From contig KN883470.1 of NCBI GenBank assembly GCA_000934455.1, forward strand, positions 147,735-181,782: 34,048 nt of DNA, in the 5' to 3' direction. The position numbers were made by a program, and so were the translations under genes. Below are positions 1-10,567 of the stretch, piece after piece; the stretch's first letter is position 1, and every line of letters begins with the position of its first letter. The notes beneath the pieces were generated by a model that was not told where the DNA came from, ran no database searches, and saw only the letters and a program-made list of their open reading frames with translations. This DNA comes from Apostichopus parvimensis. Taxonomy: Eukaryota > Echinodermata > Holothuroidea > Aspidochirotida > Stichopodidae.

Positions 1-213
1 ATCTAAGGCCAGGTGAAAATGCAAAATTATTTACAAAATGGAGTGGGTGTTGAAGTGTGCTATATTGCACCAAATTGCATCTGAGGCCACCTGGCAATGT
101 AAATAATTACCAAAGGGGAGGGGGACACCCACTCCACTTAAACCCCTCCCCCAGGCCGGCCATCAGTCTTCAGCCCCCCCCCCACCCACTCAAAAGTACC
201 TTCCTACGCCACT
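1..213. mobile_element. 3' part of a short inverted-repeat DNA element (copy 1, cut by window edge)
   Basis: This stretch matches positions 2104-2289 base for base over most of its length, apart from a 7-base insertion near 51-57 and small indels in the C-runs. It ends in CCTACGCCACTG, whose reverse complement CAGTGGCGTAGG is the type of terminus seen on short nonautonomous DNA transposons in marine invertebrate genomes. Its left end lies outside the window. A C10 run is at 174-183. No coding capacity. The repeat relationship is seen directly; the transposon class is inferred. Confidence 0.6.
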
Positions 214-1049
214 GGATTGAATCCAACATCCACGAATGAAGGAGGAATCCGGGATCCTATCCAGAAAAAGGTGATAATTTAGAAGTCAAATTCTTAAGCA
301 TATTTAAACTATATGTTAGGTCTATAGAAGTAGCCCCAAATGCAACTTCCGTTTGGCTTATAAATACACTTTGTGTAAGGTTAAAAAAGGAAGGGAGCTC
401 TAGTCTTCCTGACAGAATGCAAAAATCCACCAACTGAACCATTTCCCCCGGCTGACCATCGGAGGTGGGGAGCCATGGCTCATCTGCCCCCCCCCCGCCC
501 TTTCTGTGCATACCAATGGGTGGCATTATGACAAACAAATGAGTAAAGGTATACAACAAACCTCAAAATTATTGATCCCAGTAATTGTGAATTATGTACC
601 AGGGGCCTGGTGCACGAAACTGATCTTGTGAGTCACATATTTAGGGTGAAACTTTGTATCCAATCCGCGGGCCGCAATACCCACAGAACGGAAATATTAT
701 ATCAGCCTAGATAAGATGATGTGAACTGAATTATCAGGAAGTTCTAAATGCGCACTTTACATCTGGTATATATGTTGAAATAGGATAAAGCTATCACAAA
801 TGGTACTTATAATATACATAATCTCCGAATCACCGGTCATTCATCACTATATTCGTAGTCTCAGTTGTTTTCACTGGTCATGATACTGAAAACATTGTTC
901 CGATTTTGTAAATGCCAAGTGACACAAGAAAGGCAACCATCAGTGATATGGCAAAATCTAAGGATGAGTGTAACTTGGGTCGGTGAACGGTAAAAACAGG
1001 CCACTCTGTCCTTCCCGCCTTGCTGCGGCACCAAACAAAATTGAAAGGT
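214..1049. other. Gene-free stretch
   Basis: No exon with plausible splice sites or recognisable protein was found on either strand. It holds a C10 run at 487-496 inside a GC-rich patch (about 440-510), which looks like older repeat debris. The overlapping minus-strand open frames around 861-1084 are short and carry no recognisable motif. Confidence 0.5.
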
Positions 1050-1388
1050 CTGCTGTATAGACCCCAACTATAACACGCTATCATGGAAAAGTTTCTTGAG
1101 ATTACGTAATCGACCTGCCATGGTCGTAAAATGACCTCTTTTTACCAATTAATCTGCAACGCCTGCCACATAGTTTTCCTTGTATGAGGGTCTTTGTGTG
1201 AACGCTGTATGATTAACTACACAAAATACATATTTCCACACAGTGTTTACACAAAGAGCCTACTGGTGTTAAGAAGATATGCAGGCTAATTGTAGAGCCT
1301 GAGGTCGATTTACGACCGTGGCAAATCGATTACGTAATCACGAAACTTTCCTCGCTATTGCGTGCTATAATTGGAGCCAACAAAGCAG
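1050..1388. repeat. Long imperfect palindrome (foldback element)
   Basis: The left arm (about 1050-1211) pairs with the reverse complement of the right arm (about 1236-1388), leaving only about 25 unpaired bases in the middle. Matching landmarks are: the 10-mer ATTACGTAAT at 1101-1110 and again at 1329-1338; TGGTCGTAAA against TTTACGACCG; and TCTTTGTGTG at 1191-1200 against TACACAAAGA near 1248-1257. By eye the arms are roughly three-quarters identical with small indels. No open reading frame fits. It could be a foldback MITE or a source of hairpin RNA; the sequence alone does not decide. Confidence 0.7.
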
Positions 1389-1875
1389 GACGGCGCTTTC
1401 TTGGGTTTCGCTTTACTGAATATACAATAATGGAATGAAATGCAACTTAAGTTGAGAACCGATTAAAAGTTTTAATTCCAATTTGATGGACGTTTTAGGG
1501 GGAAGGCTGATAAAAAATTGTCACCCCACTTCACCTACACAAAACTAAAATGGTAGGCCTACATGCATGGTTCTATGGAAGTATATAACCCCGACTGATT
1601 ATGTAAACCGAACACTGCATAAGAGAACGGTGCGGAGAATACATATACTGTCGAGAATAACAAGACGGGAAAGATCCTGCTTCTGGATTGCCTAGTCTAC
1701 TGCGGCTAATATGAAAATATCCGGTATCGCCTAGGCATCAATTTAGAACATGCCAGTTTTTTTTTTTTTTTATATAAGAGAAGTTTAATGACAATCAATC
1801 TGCACTGGAAGTAAACAACGTAAACAAAGCGATTGCATTCATGCACTTTATAGACATAGAGCCGTTATAGTGGCA
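1389..1875. other. Gene-free stretch with a diverged repeat
   Basis: No coding exon seen. A poly-T tract lies at about 1757-1770. The segment near 1575-1620 resembles the segment near 2375-2420 (shared TATATAA, CTGATTA and a similar run of C/A-rich words), suggesting a diverged dispersed repeat. Confidence 0.4.
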
Positions 1876-2289
1876 CAGTGACATAACCAGGATTTCAAAG
1901 TAAACTTTCTGGGAGGAGATGGCAAATTTTAAATCACGCGGACTTACAGTTAAGAGGGTCATGGGGGGCTGGGGGCGCCAGCCCTCCAGTGAAAAATATG
2001 GAGGGCGGAAGTAGCATTCCGCCCCCCCCCCCTCTCCGCAAGTCAGAAAACCCCTTTTTCATTTCCAAATGAGAAAAAAATCTCATTTGGAGCAGCAAAT
2101 TGCATCTAAGGCCAGGTGAAAATGCAAAATTATTTACAAAATGGAGTGGGTGTGCTATATTGCACCAAATTGCATCTGAGGCCACCTGGAAATGCAAAAA
2201 AAATCCACCCCTCCCCTTAGACCCCTCCCCCAGGCCGGCCATCAGTCTTCAGCCCCACCTTCACTCAAAAGTACCTTCCTACGCCACTG
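1876..2289. mobile_element. Short nonautonomous DNA transposon (copy 2)
   Basis: The left end reads CAGTGACATAACCAGG and the right end, reverse-complemented, reads CAGTGGCGTAGGAAGG. These are imperfect terminal inverted repeats about 414 bases apart. The right half repeats positions 1-213. Inside are a C11 run (2022-2032), a perfect 11-base hairpin (2064-2074 with 2081-2091, loop A6), and two related words, TTGCATCTAAGGCCAGGTGA near 2100 and TTGCATCTGAGGCCACCTGG near 2169. I could not find a convincing target-site duplication, so the exact ends and superfamily are uncertain. No transposase frame is present. Confidence 0.6.
2064..2091. repeat. Perfect 11-bp hairpin inside the DNA element
   Basis: TCCAAATGAGA is followed by six A and then its exact complement TCTCATTTGGA. 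It lies within the short DNA element and is probably part of that element's structure rather than a terminator. Confidence 0.75.
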
Positions 2290-2950
2290 TATTAATATAT
2301 GTAACTCTTTAATTTATGTGTGAGTTGAAAAGGGCTAAGGCTACACCTAGAAGGGTAGTCTAAGTCAACTGAATGGAAAATATATAAACCCGCCTGATTA
2401 TTGCACCCGATTGATGATAGAGTGAGGGTTTATGGTACTCTTCCCCATTGCGCACGCCTATGTAGTGGAGAGTGATCAAAAAGTGATCATGAGCTTGCCT
2501 TTATTTCTTGATGACCAAACTCCCTTATAAGGGGATACCTGTTGATGTTTTAGTGTGCCATGCCTACTGGTGAAGGCTGCGATATTTGGATTAGTAATTT
2601 GATGGATAAACGTAGGAATGCCGGTTATTTTGTTCAATTGTTCGAGAAGTATATGCCTATGGAGTTTCCCAAAGGAACTCTAAGGCGGATGTTATTGCTT
2701 TCACTTTTGCTAAATGACTCCCATGTGCATTCCCAATCAAAAAATGCAGGTATTCCGTGCTGGTGTATTTCCCTAAAACAATGCTAATACAGAATTGTTA
2801 CCATAAAAATGGTAAAGTGGTTGCGACGAAAAGATAGTGTTTGCTTCGTTGCGACCTTGGTTGTGGTTCACTTGTCACACTGCACAGCACTGTCGATGTC
2901 AAAGAGATTTAAAATCCATTCAAACTTTGCATAGCTAGTCGCTTCTTTCG
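2290..2950. other. Intergenic sequence upstream of the CKS gene
   Basis: An open frame at 2560-2787 (75 codons) has no recognised motif and no supporting splice signals; I treat it as chance. Nothing else could be supported here. Confidence 0.4.
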
Positions 2951-2951
2951 A

Positions 2952-3011
2952 CCAATCAGAATGGAGTATACTTTTTGTAACCAATCATATCACTGATGCG
3001 GCAAGTTTAAA
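2952..3011 (+). promoter_or_regulatory. CKS promoter elements: two CCAAT boxes plus CDE/CHR-like pair
   Basis: CCAAT occurs at 2952-2956 and again at 2981-2985, 29 bases apart. TGCGG at 2997-3001, a four-base spacer (CAAG) and TTTAAA at 3006-3011 follow. In vertebrate cell-cycle genes, NF-Y CCAAT boxes about three helical turns apart precede a CDE (GGCGG-like) and a CHR (TTTGAA or TTTAAA) separated by exactly four bases, bound by DREAM/MuvB. The block lies 140-200 bases before the CKS start codon, so it probably sits at the core promoter. Motif matches are seen; function is inferred. Confidence 0.55.
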
Positions 3012-3150
3012 ACACGAATAACACATAGGTGCATACATCCACTCGCATAGTATTGTTCAGAAAGGTATTTTCAAACAGGTATCGTCTGCTCTTAAAACAC
3101 ATCTTTTCTTGTCCGTTTCAAGCTCCAACTCTTCAACTGACGCCGTAAAA

Positions 3151-5328
3151 ATGTCTCTCGCAAACCAAATATACTACTCTGATAAATATTACGACGAGAA
3201 ATTTGAATACAGGTATAAATATATGTTCGATATCTTTGCATTTTTCGATCAACGTGTTCGACGTCTCAGCTGTGACTAACGTTAGTGTTACTAGGCTAGT
3301 TAGACTACGTTCCCTTGTAAGCTACTGAAGCTATTGTAGCCTAACCGGTAAATGGCAAGACCTAGGTTGTAACGAGCAATTGTAAACTAAGTTAGATCTA
3401 GTTTTAACTTAGCCTAGATAGCGGTTGTGACGATCACACTGGTTTAACTCAGTGGCTTATTTTTCTACTTGAGCTATGCAATTTCATCGATGGCTTGACC
3501 AGAATGTGCCAGAAATATTAAGAATTAGCCTATATTTGTAAAGTTCCATAGGCCCTAGGCCTAGTCAAACTGCTCGAAGCAATTTAAACTTTCCTTATCT
3601 TTGCACATGTGTTGAAGTTCAGTGAGAAGGATACTGCTTTATGCAATTTTCATAATAATATTCATTAATTTTATTGAGTTATCTGTTGTTAAAAGTGGCG
3701 AGCTGAATAAAATTCACTAGATGTAAAATCAACAAGTCTGTAGATTCTTCAATCAAAATTTGAAAGCCTTGCCAAACAGATCATGCACCAATCAAATCCT
3801 TTTTTGTTTTTGTTTACGACTGTAAGGCCTAGGCTTACTTTTACCTCACTCCTTAGGTTCCTGCTCTTGTATTTTTCATTCCGTCTTACTGATGTAGCTT
3901 GGAAATTGTGTCATTTTTTTCCATTGCAATGAATAAAGAGGTGTTTTCAGACGTTTCCTCTGTGGAAATGTTCAAAGTGTATGATACAAGTACAGGCCGC
4001 ATGTGTAGACTGTTTTGTTTACATAAATTTGTGTAATGAACATGCTGACATGAACATGCTGAACATGCTAAAATGAGCTTAGGTTGCTTAGCCGGATTTT
4101 GAGTGTGCCCAGGTTAAAATTTTAAGGAAACTCTTCCTCCCAAATGATGGTATTGTTACGCCAGGGGGTGTTCGGGATGCGTGTACCCTAAATTCTCATA
4201 CTGTGTTAGGCCTACACATATTTAGCTGCACTGTAATACACTGCAGTGCACTTATTTGAAGAGGAGGTACAAGTCTTAGGAACATCTGAGAAACAACTCC
4301 TTCTTCCTGACTTAGCATTACTTCATAAAACCATTAACAACCATTAACTATCATGCTGAGAGAAAGCACTGGTTATCAGGTGTTCAAAAGTAACATTTAT
4401 TTTGCTGCAAAGCCTACAAAACCATTTATCAGACCACATATCATTCATCGACTGCTGTTGTTCTGTTTAAATTTTGCACTTCGTCAAAACACAATAAGTT
4501 ACTAATTCTGCCAAGAGAGGTCACACTCCTCACCCACTTTTCTCTTTCAACAAAGGAGCTTCATTTATTCCATATTCCAACTTGAATCTTTTCTGCTTTT
4601 GATTTCAGACATGTGCAGCTACCGAAAGAACTAAGTAAAAAAGTTCCAAAGTCCCATCTCATGTCAGAACAAGAATGGAGAAACCTTGGTGTACAACAAA
4701 GTGTAGGATGGATCCATTATATGGTGCATGAGCCAGGTTTGTAATAATTTATATTACTGTTGCTGTAGCTGTTGGCCAGGCCTATGTCAAAAGTTTTCAA
4801 TACCAAGTATGAAATGTGCAATTTATTTTGCAAGATTATATTTTCAGGTTGTTAAAACTTTGTTAGTCCTATTTTGCATTTGTCCAAAATTTGTTATTTC
4901 AAACTACCCATAAGAGTAACCTTATGACACATGTAGATAATTACCAAAAAAAAAGAAGAAAGATTTCATTGCTCAGTGAAAGAGAGTGCAGTACACTTTG
5001 AAAGAAGAATCTGCTCCTGTTAAAAATGGAGGAAATGAGATCTAGCTAAAGGAAAATCGTTTACTATAACAGATATACATGCAATGAAGATCTATATTTG
5101 GTTGCAGTGGCAAACATGCACACATGTTAACCTACCCTTTCAGTATTACTCATATCACAAAGATACCTCTGTTTGAGTATTACACTCCTCACATTTATAT
5201 CATGAATCGATTCTAATTACTAAATGTAATTTGCTTTCTCCTCAGAACCTCACATACTGCTGTTTAGAAGACAAATTAAGAAGAATCCATTATCAGAAGT
5301 ACACAACAATCAACAAAAGTGTAACTGA
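3151..5328 (+). CDS. CKS1B: Cyclin-dependent kinase regulatory subunit (CKS1/CKS2 family), three exons
   Basis: Coding exons are 3151-3212, 4609-4736 and 5246-5328, all with GT-AG junctions and continuous phase, giving 90 residues. CKS proteins bind CDK1/CDK2 and act as phosphate-reading adaptors that promote multisite phosphorylation and, with SKP2, p27 degradation. Family hallmarks are visible: QIYYSDKY at 6-13, [12 protein letters not shown] at 18-29, [16 protein letters not shown] at 37-52, and the HEPEPH hinge at 61-66. The anion-pocket residues known in human CKS1 (Lys11, Arg20, Ser51, Trp54, Arg71) are all present one position later (K12, R21, S52, W55, R72). The start has A at -3 and gives the usual N-terminus. 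The tail after FRR is 18 residues of polar sequence ([18 protein letters not shown]), longer than the 79-residue human proteins. The symbol is by family; CKS1 and CKS2 cannot be separated here. Confidence 0.95.
3213..4608 (+). other. CKS intron 1
   Basis: Splits codon 21 (Arg) after its second base. The donor is AG|GTATAA and the acceptor TTTCAG|A. No embedded gene or recognisable repeat seen. Confidence 0.8.
4737..5245 (+). other. CKS intron 2
   Basis: Splits codon 64 (Glu) after its first base, within the hinge. The donor is CCAG|GTTTGT and the acceptor CTCCTCAG|AA. Translation straight through exon 2 meets a stop three bases into the intron. Nothing else noted. Confidence 0.8.
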
Positions 5329-8167
5329 GGATGTTTAAAAGAGGACTAAAATGGAAACTAAATCGGTTTTCTCTCTCTACGGACATATGTTTCCACCCCT
5401 GGCATGGACAAGGAGGCCATTGGTGGAATCTTGCAAGAAGCAAAACTTTGGATGAATGGCGCTTTTGAAATCAATTGAAGTACAAGTTTGTGATGTTTGG
5501 AACTTCTTTTCCAGTGCATAGCTGTCAACATTCTTGAAAGCTTGGATATTCATAATTGCACATTTCACTTATTGCTTCTCAGTTAGACTGGCTCAGACAG
5601 TGGTGTACTGTTTGTGTAATTATATTACTTGATGGGTGACCTGTTCCCCTGGATTTTTAGTTGTGCCCAACAAGATCAGAAAAGATGTTGCATTGGCACA
5701 ATTAATGTATTTCAAGAATGCTTTTGAAACTTCATTTTTCACAGTAAAAGGTTATTACTGCAACTTCCATTGCTTTACTTATTAAAGTACCAATTGTAAC
5801 ATATGGTGCATTATCCCTCAAAGTACTGTGCATTGTAAATAACCTGAGGTCAGTGACAAAGTGCACTTTTTTTTCTCCTTCTATTGAAGTTTTCTTTAAA
5901 TTGTTGACCAGGAAATCTGGAAAATGTGATTGTCACATCAGGTTCTGTTCAATACTTAAGTTAGAAAGCAAGGAAAAATGGTAGAAAGCCAAGAGGATTG
6001 CTGTTATTCTTAAATATACAATATATTGAATTTATGTTCAGTTCACAGAGTGATTAGGATTAGTCTTTGAGCAAATACGATGGTGAAAACAAACCTCGTC
6101 AATTCGTCATATGAATATTAACTCTATTTTACATAAATCTACTTTCACATTGAGTTGAATTCTAGTAATTATAGTATCTTGACCTTGAAAAAGTTAACTG
6201 CTTTAGTGCTTTTGTACTTGAGCTGCCTCTCTGCAAACGTATTAAATACCAATGTAGAGTGCCAACTCCTTGTATGTTCTCACCAGACTCTTAGCTCATT
6301 TCATACCCTTCAAGTACTATCGCCAGCAGTTCCATTTCTTTTCAATCTAATAGGTCGAAGCAGATATGACTAAGTTTTTTGATCTTGATGAAGAATTTCT
6401 ATCTTTACTTTTCAGCATGTAAGTGAGAATTCATCAGAATAATTCCAAAGCTAACCATAGTTATTTCTGGTAGCATAAAAGAAGAAATATTTATTGGCAG
6501 TCCTGTGGGAACTAGCCTTTCCCATTTTGGGCATGTTTTTCACATTAAATTGTAAATGAAGAAAAGAAGTAAACATGATCTTTCAATGTTTATAGAAAAC
6601 ACTGAAGTGATCTGTTTATGACATTTTTTTTTGTAGGATATTTCTTAGCAGGATAACAACAAGGTAATATCAACTGATGCCAATCCAAGACTCTTTGGGG
6701 TGTTTTATCAGCTATTCCTGCTTTAAAGGGAAATTGTGGAAACTTTCTGTCTTTAAAGTCAAAACCACTTTCTCATATCATTTTGTAAAGAGGTGTTATG
6801 TGAATGAATCTGACAAAAGAAAAGTGAATGTCATCATAGTAATTCAGCTTAAAGTGTTTTTTGTAATTATTATTCATTGACAGAGAAAATCATATTTCTC
6901 CAAAAAAGTTGATGAAATTCTACCTACAAGAAACCTCGAGAGTTAATCAAATATTTCAGTTTTCAAGGATGCATCAACAGGAAGATTATTATAGGAAAAT
7001 AAAGTTGTTGAAGAAAATTTGCTGTTATGACATCATAGAATCAAGGGTTCGACCAGCCAAAAATAACTAGTATATCTTGAGTTAGGGAGAAGATACCGAG
7101 TAGGCTTTTCATCGAACAGTGGTTCTTTTCCATATTAGTCACTGGAGTATCAATTTAACAGAATTCAAAATGCTTTGGTCAACTTAAGTCAATTAAATTG
7201 TATTCTAAGATATGCTCATTTGATTTATGTTTGAACTGGTTTGATTCACGTAGATTATTGTCTTAATATGGATGGCTTGGTAGTGGAGGGAGGGAGAGGG
7301 GGGGGGGGGCTATGGTGGTGTGGACTGTAGAGTGAAGCTAGGGAAAGTCTTTGTACATATGATACTGTTAAATACAAAATGTAACTGGCATATCAATAAT
7401 ATCAATTTCCTGTTTGTTTCTGTCCTTTTTGTTTCCGGTGGACTTCAGTGATGCATTAAGTCTTCATGTACTTTCCTTCAATAGTCAAGTATAGCTCTAA
7501 CCAACAACAGCAGCGACAGGAACTTAGAAACGTAGCATATTTCATTTTCTTGCAAATTGCTGTGTTATTGTAGGGGACCAAGTTTTGAGTAAATTTTGAC
7601 AGCCATTGATATACTGCGACACCCCTTTTTTTGCATAAAGGTGGATTATTTAAGTACTTGATGATTCCTCTTATTTATGAAAACTATCCAACACTTGATG
7701 GGAATATAAGCAAAAGCCTGATTGAAATTACAATTCCTCGATTATTTGAAATGAGGGCTGAACACAAGAATGAGGATGCTTTTAAGGACATCATGTATAT
7801 AACCTTAATCCTCCAATGTTAGTGTGTTATATAAATAGCTAGAACCCAATAATTTGGGAAATTCTTCTGAGGATGGCAGTTAAAATATTTGATAAAGTGA
7901 CCGTTACTTTCTAGCATATTTGTATGTAATACTGTTGACCCTTAATCCATGGCAATTTTGTTATATGCATTTCAGTCATGATATATTTAAATAACTGAAA
8001 GGTTTGATAGAAAAATATCATATTTATAGCTGATAAATACCTATTATGGCTGTATTCTAGCTTAACTCATGGGATGAAAGTTGGAGAGAGAAGTTTCTCT
8101 GAAACCGGTAATTGAAAGACAAGAAAAGTAAAGCAACTACAAAATCCAGTTTGCATATATTACTTTT
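5329..8167. other. CKS 3' UTR and gene-poor tail-to-tail interval
   Basis: CKS (plus) and the ODF3-like gene (minus) converge here. An ATTAAA at 5781-5786 is the first plausible polyadenylation signal after the CKS stop. A G12 run is at 7298-7309. Short open frames (for example 6155-6373, 6677-6880, 7631-7822) show no recognised motif. No RNA gene was identified. Confidence 0.5.
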
Positions 8168-8173
8168 TTTATT
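8168..8173 (-). terminator. Polyadenylation signal of the ODF3-like gene
   Basis: The minus strand reads AATAAA about 120 bases after the stop codon of the ODF3-like gene, the right place and orientation for its cleavage signal. A short plus-strand open frame overlaps but has no support. Confidence 0.55.
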
Positions 8174-8293
8174 TGTTTTGGCAAGCATTTCAATGATGCT
8201 GAAACTATTTACAATCTTTACAACTATATATCTCTTTGAGTTCAAGTTCATGCATGGATGTGACATTTCCTTCTCGGCTTCAAGAACCCCTCA

Positions 8294-10334
8294 TCATTCC
8301 GAAACCTCTACGATAAGAGGAACAACAAACTCTGAGTGCCTTATTCCAAGGGAGTGACTCGGGTATTTACGTTTGTTCACAGTTACATTCTCAGGCCTGT
8401 GTGTACCAGGACCTGGCTTATTTGTATTATCTCCTGGCATTGTATGTCTTCCTAACATTGAGTAAAGAGGTTTTTTGCTCCTAGTAACATCTGGATGGAC
8501 TGCATCATGACTTCCTGGACCCGGTGCTTTTGCTACATCTTCTAAATATCCTCCTACAGTTGGTCTCCCAGTCATGGAATAACTAGGGTATGACTTCTTG
8601 TTGGGTACTCTACTTCCAAGTAAAATGGGTAGAGAGTACTTGTTTGCTGCTGGTTGTTGATCACGCTTTCGATACCGAGTGCGTGTTCTCATTGAGTAGG
8701 AAGGAGCATGGCGTTCACCTTGAGGATGTACCTTCTCTGGACTGTAAGCGTACGGCGAAGGGGTAATAAATGTATCTGTGAATCAAATGGAATAAAAAAT
8801 TAGTAATCAAAACCTTCGATGTGGAGATAGCTGGTGTTCCTATTATTAAGTGTTCCTTTGTTTTGTTTCTTTTTTTGGCTGCATAATAACTTCTCACTAA
8901 TATTAACATGTAACAGGTACTAACTCCTGGAAGCAGACTAATATACCTAATGGGAGATCAAATTGGAATAATCTAATATTCTTTGGCAAAAATATCTCTC
9001 AGCATACATATCATACATCAACTGCAAACTTTAAACTCTTAAGAGAATGTTAAACATTGGACAAAGACTGAAGTCAGAAACATTGATCAATGAGAGATAT
9101 CAATAACAAATATAAGGTATGAAGATGGCCAAACAAAGATACAAATGTCTCCATGTATAATAATAAGTGTACAAACTTGAAGCTACCACGATGCAACATT
9201 AATAATAACTTCAATAAATATGTATTGAAATAGGTACATATATTTATAAAACAATTAAATAAAATCAGTGCTTACTTGGATCTTTTTGTCTTGCAAGAAT
9301 AGAATATGCTGGTGTACCATCCTTTCCATGTCTGGTGTAACGTGAGTTTGGGAAATGTCCGGGACCAGGACTACAGTCTTGTCCAAACACTGAAGGAGAA
9401 CAAAAAGGAAAAATGGTTATTTTCAAATATTATATTTGTTGATGTGTTGAGCATTGAAGATATTGTAGGTGCTACTTTGATACAAATGTAAGGTTGAATT
9501 ACAGTCGAATAATTTGTGCTTCTATTAATATCCATTAAAATATTTTGGATTTAATTGTTAATCAGCCCACAGAGGCTAAGGTCAGTGAAATAGCCTGTGC
9601 TGTTAGGAAAATAAATGACAAAAAACCTACATATCATTCATATTTACATAATAAACTCACTTTCATTTTCTGCCCTCTTCCCAAAAGAGTATGCTGGTTT
9701 CATATGCTTTGAGAAGTCATGTTTGTTGTATCCACATGTTGAAGGTAATCCATATCTGCCAGGGCCTGGACCTGTGTAAATAAAAAGTTATGAACATAAT
9801 TTGCTATAAAGGAATTTGTGCTAAAATAAGATTAATAAAACAATTTGAAATCAAAGATGAGATTTGTTTCTTAGAATCATAAACATGAGGACTATATGTT
9901 TCTTTGTTAAGCCTGCTACTGAAGTGATCTGCTTAACTGACTTGTTGTCTGGCATTAATGCCTAGTCTATCATGGGTCAGATTTATTTCAGAAAAAGAAA
10001 AGTCTATGAGCATAAACTCCTCATAGTCACACAATAGGTTGCTTAGGTAATGTTCGGTATGTAATCAGCAAGTCAAAGGCTTATTTGGTTAAACTTAGGA
10101 ATGGAAATGTAATCCAACGCACGGGCAAATTGTTAAGCAATTAATACTTATAGTAATAGTCTAACTTAACTTTTGCTAGCCTAGGCTTAAATTATCCTGA
10201 AGTTGAGTAAGACAAAAAAACGTACCTCTTTCCCTTGCAGCTATGATTGGTTTTTCTGTTGTTAAAGGTTCTTCATATGGTGATCGTATTTGTTTTTCCT
10301 TTTTTGTTTCCTTTTTTGTAGTCTTTTCTGCCAT
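8294..10334 (-). CDS. ODF3: Outer dense fiber protein 3 / CIMAP1-like ciliary microtubule protein
   Basis: Four coding exons on the minus strand in transcript order, 10226-10334, 9661-9771, 9276-9389 and 8294-8775, join in frame with GT-AG sites to give 271 residues (human ODF3/CIMAP1A is 254). It is a sperm-tail PG-rich (SHIPPO) repeat protein. Repeats appear as a PGPG turn followed by a PxYS unit: GPGPGRYGLPS then PAYSFGKR; SPGPGHFPNS then PAYSILARQ; PSYSMRTRTR; PSYSMTGRP; APGPGSHDA then PLYSMLGRH; KPGPGTHRPENV then PSHSLGIRHSEF. The C-terminus (PLIVEVSE) matches the vertebrate family ending. The first 20 residues are lysine-rich and divergent. Such proteins bind axonemal or outer-dense-fibre microtubules in sperm and motile cilia. 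The start (ACCATGG context) opens the first spliced exon. Paralogues (ODF3L1, ODF3L2, ODF3B) cannot be excluded. It shares a divergent promoter with COPS2. Confidence 0.93.
8776..9275 (-). other. ODF3-like intron 3
   Basis: The donor is CCAA|GTAAGC at 9275 and the acceptor TTCACAG|AT at 8776. The intron splits an Asn codon after the first base. It is AT-rich and without other features. Confidence 0.75.
9772..10225 (-). other. ODF3-like intron 1
   Basis: The donor is AGAG|GTACGT at 10225 and the acceptor TTTACACAG|GT at 9772. The split Gly codon begins the first PGPG repeat. The shorter intron 2 (9390-9660) is likewise bounded by GT-AG and splits a Met codon after its first base. No embedded gene seen. 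Confidence 0.75.
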
Positions 10335-10486
10335 GGTGTTTCAAACTGTTAGAAAATTAAAATCTTAATCGAATCAAAAACGCTTGTCAAGGAAGGTGAC
10401 TTTGGACCGGACTGACTACTGACCACACCGACTCAACAAGTTTATAAGTATGTTGTAGTTTTGTTGACGTGTGTTGGGAGGGTCCC

Positions 10487-10500
10487 GTTGCTAAGACAAT
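10487..10500 (+). promoter_or_regulatory. X-box-like RFX site
   Basis: GTTGCTAAGACAAT fits the RFX X-box pattern (GTHNYY AT RRNAAC) in both halves except the two spacer bases and the final base. It lies 153 bases upstream of the ODF3-like start, within the distance usual for X-boxes of ciliary genes. RFX factors are established activators of ciliary genes, so the site fits the ODF3-like gene better than COPS2. Confidence 0.5.
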
Positions 10501-10543
10501 TCCATTAACACACTGTGGAAAAAAAAACCTAGCAACAAAAAAG

Positions 10544-10567
10544 ATGGCGCTATTTCATTATCTCTAA
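10544..10567 (+). CDS. Possible upstream open reading frame in the COPS2 leader
   Basis: An ATG inside the YY1-like motif opens a seven-codon frame (MALFHYL) that stops 44 bases before the COPS2 start. It matters only if transcription begins upstream of 10544. YY1 sites with this ATGGCG core often lie just downstream of transcription starts of housekeeping genes. Confidence 0.3.
   Translation: MALFHYL

Noticed and set aside
2560-2787. 75-codon open frame before the CKS gene
   Set aside because: No recognised motif, no splice sites and no promoter support.
7631-7822. 63-codon open frame with protein-like composition (IYENYPTLDGNISKSLIEIT)
   Set aside because: It looks slightly coding, but no family is recognised and no partner exon was found; chance is more likely in AT-rich DNA.
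8112-8357. Plus-strand open frame overlapping the ODF3-like last exon
   Set aside because: Antisense shadow of a well-supported coding exon and its 3' UTR.
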